A stretch of 64,000 bases of DNA. Origin: Rhizobium glycinendophyticum (GTDB taxonomy: Bacteria; Pseudomonadota; Alphaproteobacteria; Rhizobiales; Rhizobiaceae). Shown here piece by piece: positions 18,026-27,843 of this stretch. Each line of letters opens with the position of its first letter. The first letter of the stretch is position 1. The notes under the pieces were generated by a model, which saw only the letters and a list, made by a program, of their open reading frames with translations, made no database searches and had not been told where the DNA came from. Location of the stretch: positions 1,302,001-1,366,000 of the forward strand of contig NZ_VFYP01000001.1 of assembly GCF_006443685.1 (NCBI RefSeq), read 5' to 3'. A program made the position numbers and the translations under genes.

Positions 18026-18060
18026 GATACAATTTTGCCCCTCAGTATCAAAAAGGATAC
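18026..18060. promoter_or_regulatory. Candidate HxlR operator between divergent genes
   Basis: The 121-base divergent gap contains gatac at 18026, gtatc at 18045 and gatac again at 18056. The last two form the inverted repeat GTATC-n6-GATAC, five bases before the regulator start, and the first two form a wider inverted pair with a 14-base spacer. Dimeric winged-helix regulators of the HxlR family bind such spaced inverted repeats near their own start; binding here is inferred. Confidence 0.45.
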
Positions 18061-18065
18061 CAGGA

Positions 18066-18464
18066 ATGTCGAAGCCCCGCGCCAAGATGACCAACAGCTT
18101 TCCGGGTTGCCCGGTCGAGACGACGCTGAGTTTTCTCGATGGCAAATGGAAGGGCGTCATCCTCTATCATCTGGTGATGGACGGCACCCTGCGCTTCAGC
18201 GAATTGCGCCGGCGCCTGCAGGCGGTGACACAGCGCATGCTGACCAAGCAGCTGCGGGAACTGGAGGAGCATGGGCTGGTGACGCGCACCGTTTATCCCG
18301 TCGTGCCGCCGCGCGTGGATTATGCGCTGACGCCGCTGGGCCAGAGCCTCAGGCCGGTGATCCTGGTGCTGGAGCAATGGGGCAGCCGCCATGTCGAATG
18401 CAAGGACGGCAAGCGCCGGGTGATCGGGCCTGAGGACATTGTCTCGAAAGCCTCGGCGGCCTGA
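18066..18464 (+). CDS. HxlR-family winged-helix regulator
   Basis: A 132-residue protein with the compact HxlR layout: the N-terminal Cys in SFPGCPVETTLSFLDGKWKG (Cys15), then the helix-turn-helix RFSELRRRLQAVTQRMLTKQ at about 43-62 and the wing TRTVYPVVPPRVDYALT. The Cys near the N-terminus is the position sensed by redox or electrophile-responsive members. It probably controls the divergent MDR reductase and itself. A CCAGGA site lies just before the ATG at 18066. Confidence 0.92.
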   Translation: MSKPRAKMTNSFPGCPVETTLSFLDGKWKGVILYHLVMDGTLRFSELRRRLQAVTQRMLTKQLRELEEHGLVTRTVYPVVPPRVDYALTPLGQSLRPVILVLEQWGSRHVECKDGKRRVIGPEDIVSKASAA

Positions 18465-18608
18465 AGTCACAGGATCCTTAGCTGCGGCACCCTACGTCGC
18501 TGGCTGCTCTTTCTCTTCAGAAGATGGGGCCAATTCTGGCACTGGACAGATGCGGCTCGACCGGTGTCTGCTGGGTGCATCGGAGCGTGGATGATGAGGG
18601 GTGCAGCC

Positions 18609-19772
18609 ATGACTGAGACGCAAGAGGGGCCTTTTCGAGCCCAGACCATAGAACTCTTCTTCGACTTGGTCTTCGTCTTCACCATCACGCAGATCACTCA
18701 TCTCGTCGAGCATGCCCATGGTGCCGTGGACCTGTTGCATGCCCTTGCCGTTCTGATGCTCGTCTGGTGGATGTATGGCGGCTACATCTGGCTCACCAAT
18801 CACGCCCATACCCGCAAGAGCATGCGCCTGGTTTTGATAGTCGCGATGGGCGGCTTTCTCATCATGGCGCTGGCGATCCCCGACAGTGCCGGCGAGGGCC
18901 GGCTGCTCTTCGGTGCCGCCTATCTCGCCATCGTGCTCCTGCATTTCGCCGCCTTCGCCTGGCAGGGTGGGGCGGCGGCTGCTCGCGCCATGCTGCGCAT
19001 CGTTCCTTTCAACCTGGCCGCTGCCCTTCTGGTGATCGCCTCCGGCCTCATCGAGGGCAGTTGGAGCTGGATCCTGCTGTTGTCGCCGGCGCTGTTGTAC
19101 GTCGTCGTCAGCGTGACGAACACCGGCGAGGGTTTTGCCATCGATGTCTGCCATTTCGTCGAGCGGCACGGTCTGCTGCTGATCATCGTGCTCGGAGAGA
19201 TCGTCATCGCGACGGGGAGCGGTTTCACCACCATCCCTCACACCGTCGGAGATTTCGTCGCGCTGCTTCTCGCCCTGGCCCTGATCGGTTCTTTGTGGTG
19301 GAGCTATTTTGACCGCGACGATCAGCATGCCGAGCATCGGATGATGTCCGCCGACAACCGGGATCGAACGCGGATTGCCTTGTTCGGCTACAACGGCGCG
19401 CACCTGTTCATGATATCAGGCCTGATCCTCGTGGCCGCCGGCTTGAAGGCGGTGATCGGCGCCCGGATCCACGACATCGCAGGAGGGGAACAAGCCGCGG
19501 CTGCGCACGGCAGCGAAAGCCTGCTGCTCTTCGGGCTCGGCGTCTATCTGCTCTTCGACACGGCCTTCCGCTGGCTGTTGCAGCAGAAACCTCTGCTCAT
19601 CCGGTTTGCTGCGGCACTTGTCGCGCTCGCACTGGCATTGGTCGCCCCGCTGCATGGTCTCCCGCTGCTGGCCGTGGCCCTGGCTCTGATGATCGTCATG
19701 CTCTTGAGCGAGGGCATGGTGGAGCGGCGATCCGACCAAGGCGGCATAGGCCGAGGCAGTCATGCCGAATGA
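18609..19772 (+). CDS. LtrA family (low temperature requirement A) membrane protein
   Basis: A 387-residue protein with about ten membrane helices and the family opening FRAQTIELFFDLVFVFTITQ. Conserved polar positions seen are the FFDLVFVF and HxxHTRKSMR region, and the second-half SLWWSYFDRDD and GYNGAHLFMISG motifs. LtrA proteins are known mainly by name from a Listeria cold-growth mutant, and their transport or sensor role is not established. A GAGGGG site places the start at the ATG 18609, the last of three ATGs at the 5' end. The gene stands alone, converging on the MFS gene at 19821 with a gap of 48 bases. Confidence 0.88.
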   Translation: MTETQEGPFRAQTIELFFDLVFVFTITQITHLVEHAHGAVDLLHALAVLMLVWWMYGGYIWLTNHAHTRKSMRLVLIVAMGGFLIMALAIPDSAGEGRLLFGAAYLAIVLLHFAAFAWQGGAAAARAMLRIVPFNLAAALLVIASGLIEGSWSWILLLSPALLYVVVSVTNTGEGFAIDVCHFVERHGLLLIIVLGEIVIATGSGFTTIPHTVGDFVALLLALALIGSLWWSYFDRDDQHAEHRMMSADNRDRTRIALFGYNGAHLFMISGLILVAAGLKAVIGARIHDIAGGEQAAAAHGSESLLLFGLGVYLLFDTAFRWLLQQKPLLIRFAAALVALALALVAPLHGLPLLAVALALMIVMLLSEGMVERRSDQGGIGRGSHAE

Positions 19773-19820
19773 TGGATCAAGCCCGACCCTGATCGCCAGC
19801 AGCCACGGGAGCCCGAACCG

Positions 19821-21059
19821 TCAGTCGGCCAGGGACTTCTTTTCCAGCGCGACCGATATCGCAAAGACGACAAGGCCGAGGGCCGAGAGTGCCGAGCCGA
19901 CGTAACCGGTTGCGCCATAGCCGTATCCCGCCGCGATCACGATGCCGCCGAGCCAGGCACCGAGCGCATTGGCGAGGTTGAAGGCGGAGTGGATGGTGGC
20001 TGCGGCCAGTGTCTTTGCCTCCGCCGCCACATCCATGATGCGCGTCTGCACGGCCGGGCAGGCGGCAAAGCCGCAGCCGGTGAGGAAGACGCAGATGCAC
20101 AACATGACCGGGTGGTGTGCGGTGAGCGAAAAGACTGCCATCAGCGCGACGTTGAAGGCGAGCATGCCGCCGATCGTGCCGTTCAGCGAGTAGTCCGCCA
20201 AACGGCTGCCGACGATGTTGCCGACATTCATGCCGATGCCGAAAAGCGCCAGCACCACGGCGACCATGCTCGCGGGCATGCCGGCGGTGTCCGTCACCGT
20301 CTTGGCGATGTAGCTGAAGATTGCGAACATGCCGCCGAAGCCGACTGCGGCGACAGCCATGGACAGCCACACCTGCACCCGGCCGAAGGCGGACAGTTCG
20401 CGCAGCATGCTGGCGCCTTCGACCACTCTGTCCTTGGGCAGGTAGATGGCGATGAGCGCGACGGTCAGCGCCCCGATGGCCGCCACCAGCAGGAAGGCGG
20501 CGCGCCAGTCCATCAACTGTCCGAGGAAGGTCGCGATCGGTGTGCCCACGAGGGTGGCGATGGTCAGACCGAGCATGACGCGCCCGACGGCGCGCACGCG
20601 CCGATGCGGCGGCGCCATGGACGAGGCAACAAGCGCCGCGACACCGAAATAGGCGCCGTGCGGCAGGCCGGTGATGAAGCGCAGGACGGTGAAGCTCAGG
20701 AAGCCAGGTGCCAAGGCGCTTGCGAAGTTACCGAGCGCGAAGATGCCCATCAGGATCAGAAGCAGCGTCTTGCGCGGCAGCTTGGCGCCGAGCGCCGCAA
20801 TGATGGGGGCGCCGAGCACGACACCCAGCGCGTAAGAGGAGATGACATGTCCGGCCTGGGGCACGCTGACGCCGTAGGTCGTCGCGACTTCCGGCAGCAG
20901 CCCCATGATGACGAATTCACCGGTGCCGATGCCGAAACCACCGGCGGCGAGCGCGATTTCGATCAAAAGGATCGCCGTGGCGCTGAGACCAGAGCCAACG
21001 GAGGTATGGGCATCGGATGAGCGCGTGGGCGTGCTGGCGAGTGCGGAACAATCGGTCAT
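19821..21059 (-). CDS. MFS exporter, AraJ-like DHA1 group
   Basis: A 412-residue permease with twelve predicted helices and the DHA1 motif A region (GAPIIAALGAKLPRKTLLL) after helix 2. The N-terminal signature FGIGTGEFVIMGLLPEVATTYGVS and the later VAALVASSMAPPHRRVRAVG are characteristic of the AraJ/YdhP group of sugar, purine or drug efflux carriers. Substrate is not evident. The start at 21059 leaves a short polar N-terminal extension. The 258-base gap upstream to the kinase-like gene holds no other gene that I can see. Confidence 0.87.
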   Translation of the reverse strand: MTDCSALASTPTRSSDAHTSVGSGLSATAILLIEIALAAGGFGIGTGEFVIMGLLPEVATTYGVSVPQAGHVISSYALGVVLGAPIIAALGAKLPRKTLLLILMGIFALGNFASALAPGFLSFTVLRFITGLPHGAYFGVAALVASSMAPPHRRVRAVGRVMLGLTIATLVGTPIATFLGQLMDWRAAFLLVAAIGALTVALIAIYLPKDRVVEGASMLRELSAFGRVQVWLSMAVAAVGFGGMFAIFSYIAKTVTDTAGMPASMVAVVLALFGIGMNVGNIVGSRLADYSLNGTIGGMLAFNVALMAVFSLTAHHPVMLCICVFLTGCGFAACPAVQTRIMDVAAEAKTLAAATIHSAFNLANALGAWLGGIVIAAGYGYGATGYVGSALSALGLVVFAISVALEKKSLAD

Positions 21060-21317
21060 GAAATCACCGGGACGCCGGGGAGACGGCGTAAAACGCTTCT
21101 ATCGAAGCCATGATGGGAAAGCGGTGCGAAGCACCAGATGGCAAATGAAATTGTTGTTTATCATGCTCATGTGCGTCGCAGCAAAGGCTTTTGCTCACGA
21201 CACCGAATTTTGCCCGCCCTTGAATTCCGCCTTTCGGCTTTCGATCTGAGAGACGACAGAAACTTTTGACCGGGCCGCACGTTGTGACCCCGTTGGCCCG
21301 GGGTGTTTAGGAATTCC

Positions 21318-22235
21318 ATGAAGATCAAGGCGGTACTCAATCGCGACGGTGGCACCTTCAAGACCACCGACATGCAGGTCTATTGCGCCAGCGCCACCGA
21401 GGCCTTTGCCAAGCAGGGGCATGAGCTCGAGTGCGCGATCGTGGCCGGCGACGAGATCGTCGAGGCGCTGCAGAAGGCGGTCGAGACCGCAGGCGTCGAT
21501 GCGGTGGTCGCCGGTGGCGGTGACGGCACGATTTCGGCCGCGGCCGGCATCGCCTGGAAAGCCGGCTTGCCGCTCGGCGTCATCCCGGCCGGCACGATGA
21601 ACCTCTTCTCCCGCTCGCTGAAACTGCCGCTAGACATCTGGAAGGTGCTCGATGTGCTGGCCGCAGGCGAGGTGGCCTCGGTCGACATCGCCACGGCCAA
21701 CGGCCGCCCCTTCGTCCACCAGTTCTCCGCAGGCCTGCATGCCCGCATGGTGCGCATGCGCAACCAGATGAACTTCGCCTCGCGCATCGGCAAGATCCGG
21801 GCGAGCACCAGTGCCGCTTTCGGCGTGATGCTCGATCCACCGCGTTTCGAGGTGATCTTCGACATCGACGGCGATGGTCGCAGCGACGAGCGCCCGGTCT
21901 CTGCGATCTCGGTCTCGAACAATCCGCTCGGCAACAACTCGCTGTTCTTCGCCGATCGGGTCGATACCGGTCAGCTTGGCGTCTACCTGGCCGACCCCTT
22001 GGAACCGACGGGCGTCGGCAAGCTCGCCTTCGACATCCTGCGGGGCAGGTTCAAGGAGAACGAGGCGGTGACCGCCTCGACCGCCCGGACGGTCCATCTG
22101 CATTTCCCCAGGCACCGCAAGGGCGCGGCCTGCGTGCTCGATGGCGAGCTTTTGCGCATGCCGGCCGATGTCGAGCTGAAGATCCATCCGGGTGAACTGA
22201 AGGTGCTGGCGCCACCGCCGCAGCCTGCCGCCTGA
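21318..22235 (+). CDS. Diacylglycerol kinase-like lipid kinase (DAGK catalytic domain)
   Basis: A 305-residue soluble protein with the DAGK/sphingosine kinase-type catalytic domain. The ATP-binding loop GGGDGTIS lies near residues 64-71, preceded by VDAVVAGGG, and followed by PLGVIPAGTMNLFSRSLKL, matching the PxGTxNxxAR motif of the family. The C-terminal domain with EAVTASTARTVHLHF and a VLDGELL motif is the usual beta-sandwich. These enzymes phosphorylate diacylglycerol or other lipids, and the lipid here is not known. The ATG at 21318 has TTAGGA in front, so the GTG 15 bases upstream was not used. Confidence 0.87.
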   Translation: MKIKAVLNRDGGTFKTTDMQVYCASATEAFAKQGHELECAIVAGDEIVEALQKAVETAGVDAVVAGGGDGTISAAAGIAWKAGLPLGVIPAGTMNLFSRSLKLPLDIWKVLDVLAAGEVASVDIATANGRPFVHQFSAGLHARMVRMRNQMNFASRIGKIRASTSAAFGVMLDPPRFEVIFDIDGDGRSDERPVSAISVSNNPLGNNSLFFADRVDTGQLGVYLADPLEPTGVGKLAFDILRGRFKENEAVTASTARTVHLHFPRHRKGAACVLDGELLRMPADVELKIHPGELKVLAPPPQPAA

Positions 22236-22240
22236 ACGAT

Positions 22241-22271
22241 AACGGCGCCCGATGAGGCGCCGTTCTTGTTT
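22241..22271 (+). terminator. Rho-independent terminator
   Basis: A nine-base perfect stem AACGGCGCC / GGCGCCGTT at 22241-22249 and 22256-22264 is followed by cttgttt, five bases after the kinase-like gene's stop. On the opposite strand it could also help end the ABC operon read leftward. Confidence 0.75.
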
Positions 22272-22286
22272 CAGTTTTTGCCCGCC

Positions 22287-23891
22287 TCAGTGGGTGAAGG
22301 CGGCGGCGATCAGCGCCTTGGTATAGTCTTCCGCCGGATGGTCGAAGATCGCCTCGGTATCGCCCTGCTCGACGATCTTGCCGTTCTTCATCACCACCAC
22401 ATGATCGGACATCGCCCGGATGACCGAGAGGTCGTGGCTGATGAAGACATAGGACAGGCCGTAGCGGTCCTGCAGGTCGCGCAGCAATTCGATCACCTGA
22501 CGCTGCACCGAGCGGTCGAGGGCCGAGGTCGGCTCGTCGAGGATGACCACCTTGGGCTTCAGGATGATCGAGCGGGCGATCGCGATGCGCTGCCGCTGGC
22601 CGCCGGAGAACTCGTGCGGATAGCGGTTGCGCGCCGTCGGATCGAGGCCGACTTCCTTGAGGGCCGCGATCGCCCGCTGGTCGCGTTCGGCGCGGGAGAG
22701 TTGCGGCTCATGGACGTAGAGCCCTTCGGTGATGATCTCGCCCACCGTCTGGCGCGGCGAGAGCGAACCATAGGGATCCTGGAAGACGAGCTGCATCTGC
22801 TTGCGGAAGGGCCGCATGCCGGCCCTGTCGAGGCCCGAGATGTCGTTCGTGCCGAAACGGAAGGCTCCATCGGCCTGCAGAAGCTTGAGCAGAGCGCGAC
22901 CGAGCGTCGACTTGCCCGAACCGGATTCCCCGACGATGCCGATGGTCTGGCCCTGGCGAAGGCGAATGCTGACCTGATCGACGGCACGGAAGGTGCGTGC
23001 CTTGCCGAACAGCCCGCCACCGCCGATGTCGAAATCGACGATGACGTTGCGGCCTTCCAGCACCATGGGCGCATTTTCAGGCGGCGGCGCCTTCGTGCCG
23101 GTCGGCTCGGCGGCCAGCAGCATCTTGGTGTAGTCGTGCTGCGCATTGCCGAAGATCTCGTCGCGCGTCCCCTGTTCGACGATCTCACCCTTGCGCATGA
23201 CCGCGACCCGGTCGGCAACGTGTTTGACCACGCCGAGGTCATGGGTGATCAGCACGATCGCCATGCCGAAGCGCTTCTGCAGATCGGCGAGCAGGGTCAG
23301 GATCTGCGCCTGGATGGTGACGTCGAGCGCCGTCGTCGGCTCGTCGGCGATCAGCACGTCGGGCTCGTTCGCCAAGGCCATGGCGATCATCACGCGCTGG
23401 CGCTGGCCGCCGGACATTTCATGCGGGTAGCTGTCGATGCGGCGTTCCGGGTCCGGAATGCCGACGAGTTTCAACAGCTCCAGAACGCGGGCGCGGGCCG
23501 CCTTCTTGCTCAGGCCGCGATGATGGATCAGCGGCTCGGCGATCTGGCGGCCGATCCGGTAGAGCGGATCGAGCGAGGTCATCGGCTCCTGAAAGATCAT
23601 GGTGATCTTCGAGCCGCGGACCGTGTTGAGCGTCGAGAGCGGCTGGCCGACGAGGTTGGTCCCGCCATAGAGGGCCTCGCCGGTGACGCTGCCGTTCTTG
23701 GCGAGCAGGCCCATGATGCCCATCATCGTCTGGCTCTTACCCGAGCCGCTCTCGCCGACGATGGCGAGTGTCTCGCCCTTCTTCACGTCGAAGCTGATGC
23801 CCTTGACCGCTTCGACGGTGCCGTCGGGCGTTTGGAAGGTGACCTTGAGGTCGTTGACGGTGAGAACCGGTGTCATGTCATGTGTGTCCAT
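22287..23891 (-). CDS. Oligopeptide ABC transporter, double ATPase (OppD-OppF fusion)
   Basis: A 534-residue protein with two complete ABC ATPase domains. The first has Walker A GESGSGKS near residue 44, the signature MSGGQRQR near 160 and the Walker [13 protein letters not shown]. The second has Walker A GESGSGKS near 330, signature FSGGQRQR and Walker [13 protein letters not shown]. This fuses what are separate dppD and dppF genes in enterics, a common form in rhizobia. The ATG at 23891 lies one base after the stop of the upstream permease gene, so it is translated in the same operon. It would power import of peptides or related solutes. Confidence 0.95.
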   Translation of the reverse strand: MDTHDMTPVLTVNDLKVTFQTPDGTVEAVKGISFDVKKGETLAIVGESGSGKSQTMMGIMGLLAKNGSVTGEALYGGTNLVGQPLSTLNTVRGSKITMIFQEPMTSLDPLYRIGRQIAEPLIHHRGLSKKAARARVLELLKLVGIPDPERRIDSYPHEMSGGQRQRVMIAMALANEPDVLIADEPTTALDVTIQAQILTLLADLQKRFGMAIVLITHDLGVVKHVADRVAVMRKGEIVEQGTRDEIFGNAQHDYTKMLLAAEPTGTKAPPPENAPMVLEGRNVIVDFDIGGGGLFGKARTFRAVDQVSIRLRQGQTIGIVGESGSGKSTLGRALLKLLQADGAFRFGTNDISGLDRAGMRPFRKQMQLVFQDPYGSLSPRQTVGEIITEGLYVHEPQLSRAERDQRAIAALKEVGLDPTARNRYPHEFSGGQRQRIAIARSIILKPKVVILDEPTSALDRSVQRQVIELLRDLQDRYGLSYVFISHDLSVIRAMSDHVVVMKNGKIVEQGDTEAIFDHPAEDYTKALIAAAFTH

Positions 23892-23892
23892 G

Positions 23893-25026
23893 TCAGCGAT
23901 CCTTCGGGTCGAGCGCATCGCGCAAGCCGTCGCCGACGAAGTTGAGGGCAAACAGCGTCGCGACGAAGAAGATCGCCGGGAAGATCAGCAGCCATGGTGC
24001 GCTTTGCATGTTCTTCGTGCCCTCCGAGATCAGCGTGCCCCAGCTCGCAAGCGGCGCCTGGACGCCGAGGCCGAGGAAGGACAGGAAGCTTTCCGTCAGG
24101 ATGACCTGCGGCACGACGACGGTGACGAAGACGATGACGGGGCCGATCGTGTTCGGGATGATGTGCCGGCGAATGATCTGCCAGTCGGTGAGGCCAAGCG
24201 CTTCCGCCGCCCCAACGAATTCGCGGCGCTTCAGAGACAGCGTCTGGCCGCGTACGATGCGGGCCATTTCCAGCCATTGCACCGCCCCGATCACGACGAA
24301 GATCAGCACCACCGACCGCCCGAAGAAGACGACCAGCACGACGACGAGGAAGACGAAGGGCAGCGAATAGAGGATCTCGACGAAACGCATCATGACATTG
24401 TCGATGCGGCCGCCGAGATAGCCCGAGGTCGCGCCATAAATGACGCCGATGCCAAGCGAGACGAGACTGGCGGCCAAACCCACGGCAATCGAGATCTGCC
24501 CGCCGAGCATGACGCGGACGAGCAGGTCACGGCCATTGGTATCGGTGCCGAACGGGAAGGTGACCTGATCGACCTTGCCGGTGACGGTCACCGATAACCC
24601 GTCGGCGCTGGTCTCCTGGATGGTGGTTTCCTTGAACTCGTTGGTGCGGTCGAAATAGCGGATCGTGCGCGGATCGATCGGCTTTGCGGCGGTCAGCACA
24701 GCGGTGAAGGTGCCGTCCGCAACCTCCAGGCTCTTGAGCTCGACACGGGCGCGCTTGGCGATGCCTTCGGCGACTTCCTGCAGCGATTCCGGATCGGGAC
24801 GCGGCTCGAGGCTCGGAGGCACGGTAACATAGGACGCGAAGACCTGGTCGTAGGTATGCGGCACGAAGAACGGCCCGGCGAAGGAGAAGAGGACGATCAG
24901 AACCAGCATGACGCAGCCGCCCATGGCGGCTTTGTTGCGCTTGAAGCGCAGCATGGCGAGCTGGGTCAGGCTGCGACCGGCGATTTCGGCGGGGGCCAAG
25001 CCCTGGGTGACGGTTGTATCAGTCAT
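23893..25026 (-). CDS. Oligopeptide ABC transporter permease (OppC-type)
   Basis: A 377-residue permease. Residues about 20-45 carry the first helix and its cytoplasmic anchor (MLRFKRNKAAMGGCVMLVL). Next comes an unusually long periplasmic insertion to about residue 165 (YDQVFASYVTVPPSLEPRPD and onward), then five helices with the DPP-type inner-membrane motif DWQIIRRHIIPNTIGPVIVF, where the EAA loop contacts the ATPase. Typical OppC is about 300 residues, and the extra length lies entirely in the external loop. The ATG at 25026 overlaps the upstream permease stop by eight bases; a GAGGG site precedes it. Confidence 0.94.
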   Translation of the reverse strand: MTDTTVTQGLAPAEIAGRSLTQLAMLRFKRNKAAMGGCVMLVLIVLFSFAGPFFVPHTYDQVFASYVTVPPSLEPRPDPESLQEVAEGIAKRARVELKSLEVADGTFTAVLTAAKPIDPRTIRYFDRTNEFKETTIQETSADGLSVTVTGKVDQVTFPFGTDTNGRDLLVRVMLGGQISIAVGLAASLVSLGIGVIYGATSGYLGGRIDNVMMRFVEILYSLPFVFLVVVLVVFFGRSVVLIFVVIGAVQWLEMARIVRGQTLSLKRREFVGAAEALGLTDWQIIRRHIIPNTIGPVIVFVTVVVPQVILTESFLSFLGLGVQAPLASWGTLISEGTKNMQSAPWLLIFPAIFFVATLFALNFVGDGLRDALDPKDR

Positions 25027-25942
25027 TGCGGACCCTCGGATCAAGCAGGCCGTAGGCGATGTCGACCAGCAGGTTGAAGAAGATCACGAACACCGCGACG
25101 AGAATGACGGTGCCCATGACGAGGGGATAATCGCGGTTGAGCGCGCCGAGCACGAAATAACGGCCGACACCGGGAATGGTGAAGATGCTTTCGACGACGG
25201 CCGAGCCGGTGAGCAGGGCTGCAGCGCAGGGCGCGAGATAGGAAACGACCGGCAGCATGGCGCCGCGCAGGGCGTGCGTGATGACCACGACGCGCGGCGG
25301 CAGGCCATAGGCGCGTGCCGTGCGGATATGATCGCCGTTCAGTGCTTCGATCATCGAGCCGCGCGTCAGGCGCGCAAAGACCGCAAGCTGCGGCAGGGCC
25401 AGTGCCGTCATCGGCAGGATCAGGTTCTGGAAGCCGCCACTGCCCCAGCCCCCGGCCGGCAGCCAGGAGAGCATGACGGCGAAAATGAGGGTGAGCACCG
25501 GGCCGACGACGAAGTTCGGCACGGTGACGCCGATGGTCGCGAAGGCCATCAGGCCGAAGTCCAGTGCACTGTTCTGGCGAAGCGCTGCGATCGTGCCGAG
25601 AATGACGCCACCGATGAGCGCGATCAGGATCGCATAGAGGCCGAGCTCGACGGAATAGGGCAGGGCCTTGCCGATGAGTTCGGCGACCGTGTTGTCCTTG
25701 TAGATGAAGCTCGGGCCGAAATCGCCCTTAAATGCATTGCCGAGATAATGCAGGTACTGGCTCCAGAGCGGGTCGTTGAGCTTGTACGTTTCCATGACAT
25801 TGGCCATGGTCTGCGGCGGGAGCGGACGTTCGAGACTGAACGGACCACCAGGCGCGAAGCGCATCAGGAAGAACGAGATCGTCACGACGACGAACACGGT
25901 GGGCACGGCGCTCATGAGCCGGCGCAGGACGAATGAGATCAT
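25019..25942 (-). CDS. Oligopeptide ABC transporter permease (OppB-type)
   Basis: A 307-residue inner-membrane permease with six helices in the OppB/DppB order: the N-terminal MISFVLRRLMSAVPTVFVVV helix, then SLELGLYAIL-like region, and the EAA motif ARAYGLPPRVVVITHALRGA near residue 210-230. The final RDYPLVMGTVILVAVFVIFF helix completes the set. It heads the cytoplasmic part of the operon and ends eight bases inside the next permease gene. The periplasmic binding protein gene starts 60 bases upstream of this start. Confidence 0.95.
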   Translation of the reverse strand: MISFVLRRLMSAVPTVFVVVTISFFLMRFAPGGPFSLERPLPPQTMANVMETYKLNDPLWSQYLHYLGNAFKGDFGPSFIYKDNTVAELIGKALPYSVELGLYAILIALIGGVILGTIAALRQNSALDFGLMAFATIGVTVPNFVVGPVLTLIFAVMLSWLPAGGWGSGGFQNLILPMTALALPQLAVFARLTRGSMIEALNGDHIRTARAYGLPPRVVVITHALRGAMLPVVSYLAPCAAALLTGSAVVESIFTIPGVGRYFVLGALNRDYPLVMGTVILVAVFVIFFNLLVDIAYGLLDPRVRND

Positions 25943-26002
25943 GGTGATAAAAGCCGACGCGCGACAGCCATCATGCTGCCGCGCGCCGATCCCTTTTGTT
26001 CG

Positions 26003-27604
26003 TTATTCGGAAACGCTGAGGAACTTGGACAGGTGCTCGTTCACCGCATTGTCTTCCCAGCCGGAGACGCGCGAGGAGACCAGCCACAGGTTGGCGGAGT
26101 TCATGAAGGGGGCGATCGGCTGGTCGGTGTTCAGGACCTCTTCAGCCTTCTTCAGGATTTCCATGCGCTTGGCCGGATCCTGCTCCTCATAAGACTGCTT
26201 CATCAGCGAGTCGTATTCTTCGCTCTTGTACTTGCCGTAGTTGAACGTGGTATTCGTGCTGACGTTCAGCGCCAGGAAGTTTTCCGGATCGCCGTAGTCG
26301 GCCGACCATGCGGCGCGGGCCACGTTGAACTTGCCGCCTTCCTGCAGGTAGGCGTAGTGCGAGGCGACGTCGAGGTTCACCAGCGACACCTTGGCGCCGA
26401 AGGTGTTCTTCCACATGTCGGCGACGGCGGTTGCGACGCGCTCGTGGTTGGCATTGGTGTTGTAGCGGATCTCGATGTTGAGCGGCTTGCCGCCTTCACC
26501 GTAGCCGGCGGCCTTCATCAGCTCGACGGCCTTGTCTTCGCGGTCGATCTGCGACATCGAGGCGAAGTCCGGAACCGGACCGTCGCCATAGCCCGGCATG
26601 CCCGGGGGCACGAGGTTGTAGGCCGGAAGCTGGGCGCCGGCATAGATTTCCTGGGCGAGGAAGTCGCGGTCGACGGCCATGGAGAGCGCGCGGCGGACGT
26701 TGACGTCGTTGTAAGGCGGCTCGCGGTTGTCGAAGACGTAATAGTAGGTGGCGAGCGACGGGGTTACGTGGACCTGGTCGTTATAGGTTTCGCGCAGGCG
26801 TTTGATCTGGTCTGCGGAGAAGTTGTAGACGAGGTCCATTTCCTTGGCCTCGAAGCGACGCACGGATGCGGCATCGTCATCGATCGGATAGAAGATGACC
26901 TTGTCGAGCTTGACGTTGGCGGCATCCCAGTACTTGTCGTTCTTCACGACGGTGAGCGTATCGTTCGGCACGTGTGCTTCAAGCTTGAAGGCGCCGTTGG
27001 ACACCATGTTGCCCGGCTTGACGAACTGGTCGCCGAACTTTTCGAAGTTTGCCTTGCTGATCGGCAACGCGGTGTAGTGCGCGAGAAGCTGCAGGAAGAA
27101 GGGGGTTGGACGCTCGAGCGTGATCTCCACGGTCTTGGCGTCGACGGCCTTGATGCCGAGCTGGTCGACCGGGAGTTCGCCCTTGTTCACCTTTTCGGCG
27201 TTCTTCACCGGATAGAGAATGCCGGCGTATTCGGCAGCTGTCTTCGGATCTTCCAGGCGACGCATCGAGAAGACGAAGTCTTCGGCTGTCACCGGTGTTC
27301 CGTCTGACCAGTTGGCGTTGTCGCGGATCTTGAACGTGTAGGTCAGGTTGTCATCGGAAATCGTCCAGCTTTCGGCAGACCCCGGAACCACTTCACCCTT
27401 GGCGTTGAAGATGGTCAGGCCTTCGAACATGTCGCGGACGACGAAGCCTTCGATGTCGATCGAGATATGGGCGTAATCAAGCGTCTGCGGCTCGCCAGCA
27501 TTGCCGCGATGCAGGACGGCTTCGGCGAGCGCCTGGCTTGCGCCGGTCAGCAGCGATCCGAGCAGCAGGGCTGTGCCAAGGAGTCGGCGGGTCTGGATTG
27601 TCAT
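26003..27604 (-). CDS. Periplasmic oligopeptide-binding protein (SBP_bac_5 family, OppA-like)
   Basis: A 533-residue class C solute-binding protein. The signal peptide (MTIQTRRLLGTALLLGSLLT, cleaved near ALAEA) is followed by the family opening LHRGNAGEPQTLDYAH, GLTIFNAKGEVVPGSAESWT and the hydrophobic-lobe FVKPGNMVSNGAFKLEAHVP. It has no lipobox, so it should be soluble in the periplasm and deliver peptides to the permease pair. The ATG at 27604 was chosen over an upstream frame because of the GGGGAAG site before it and the immediate signal peptide. It is first in the operon, which runs down to the double ATPase. Confidence 0.95.
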   Translation of the reverse strand: MTIQTRRLLGTALLLGSLLTGASQALAEAVLHRGNAGEPQTLDYAHISIDIEGFVVRDMFEGLTIFNAKGEVVPGSAESWTISDDNLTYTFKIRDNANWSDGTPVTAEDFVFSMRRLEDPKTAAEYAGILYPVKNAEKVNKGELPVDQLGIKAVDAKTVEITLERPTPFFLQLLAHYTALPISKANFEKFGDQFVKPGNMVSNGAFKLEAHVPNDTLTVVKNDKYWDAANVKLDKVIFYPIDDDAASVRRFEAKEMDLVYNFSADQIKRLRETYNDQVHVTPSLATYYYVFDNREPPYNDVNVRRALSMAVDRDFLAQEIYAGAQLPAYNLVPPGMPGYGDGPVPDFASMSQIDREDKAVELMKAAGYGEGGKPLNIEIRYNTNANHERVATAVADMWKNTFGAKVSLVNLDVASHYAYLQEGGKFNVARAAWSADYGDPENFLALNVSTNTTFNYGKYKSEEYDSLMKQSYEEQDPAKRMEILKKAEEVLNTDQPIAPFMNSANLWLVSSRVSGWEDNAVNEHLSKFLSVSE

Positions 27605-27843
27605 TTTTTTCTTCCCCTTTACGTTTACGGAAAGGGCAGAGAAGAGCATTCGTCAGACGGTGGCAAGTCGATTTGTGAGGCGGTACCCCAATTTTGATTA
27701 GGTTTCGCCCATCAAGCCTGTGACTTGGTTCGAAGATTTCGTGTGACGCTTGTGTGACGAAATAATATTAGCGCGCCATCGGCTCGTCTAAATGCGACGG
27801 GCGGGCGCCGAGGCACCGCCCGTCATGGCTCCGCGTCGCGTCG

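Noticed and set aside
22266..23945. A 559-residue plus-strand frame opposite the ABC ATPase gene
   Set aside because: It is an antisense shadow produced by the GC-rich codon bias. It is His/Asp/Gly/Arg-rich with no known domain, while the minus strand encodes a textbook double ABC ATPase.
23893..25026. The long external loop of the OppC-type permease as a fused extra domain
   Set aside because: The extra roughly 90 residues between the first two helices show no recognisable domain, and larger loops occur in rhizobial OppC-type permeases, so it is treated as family variation.
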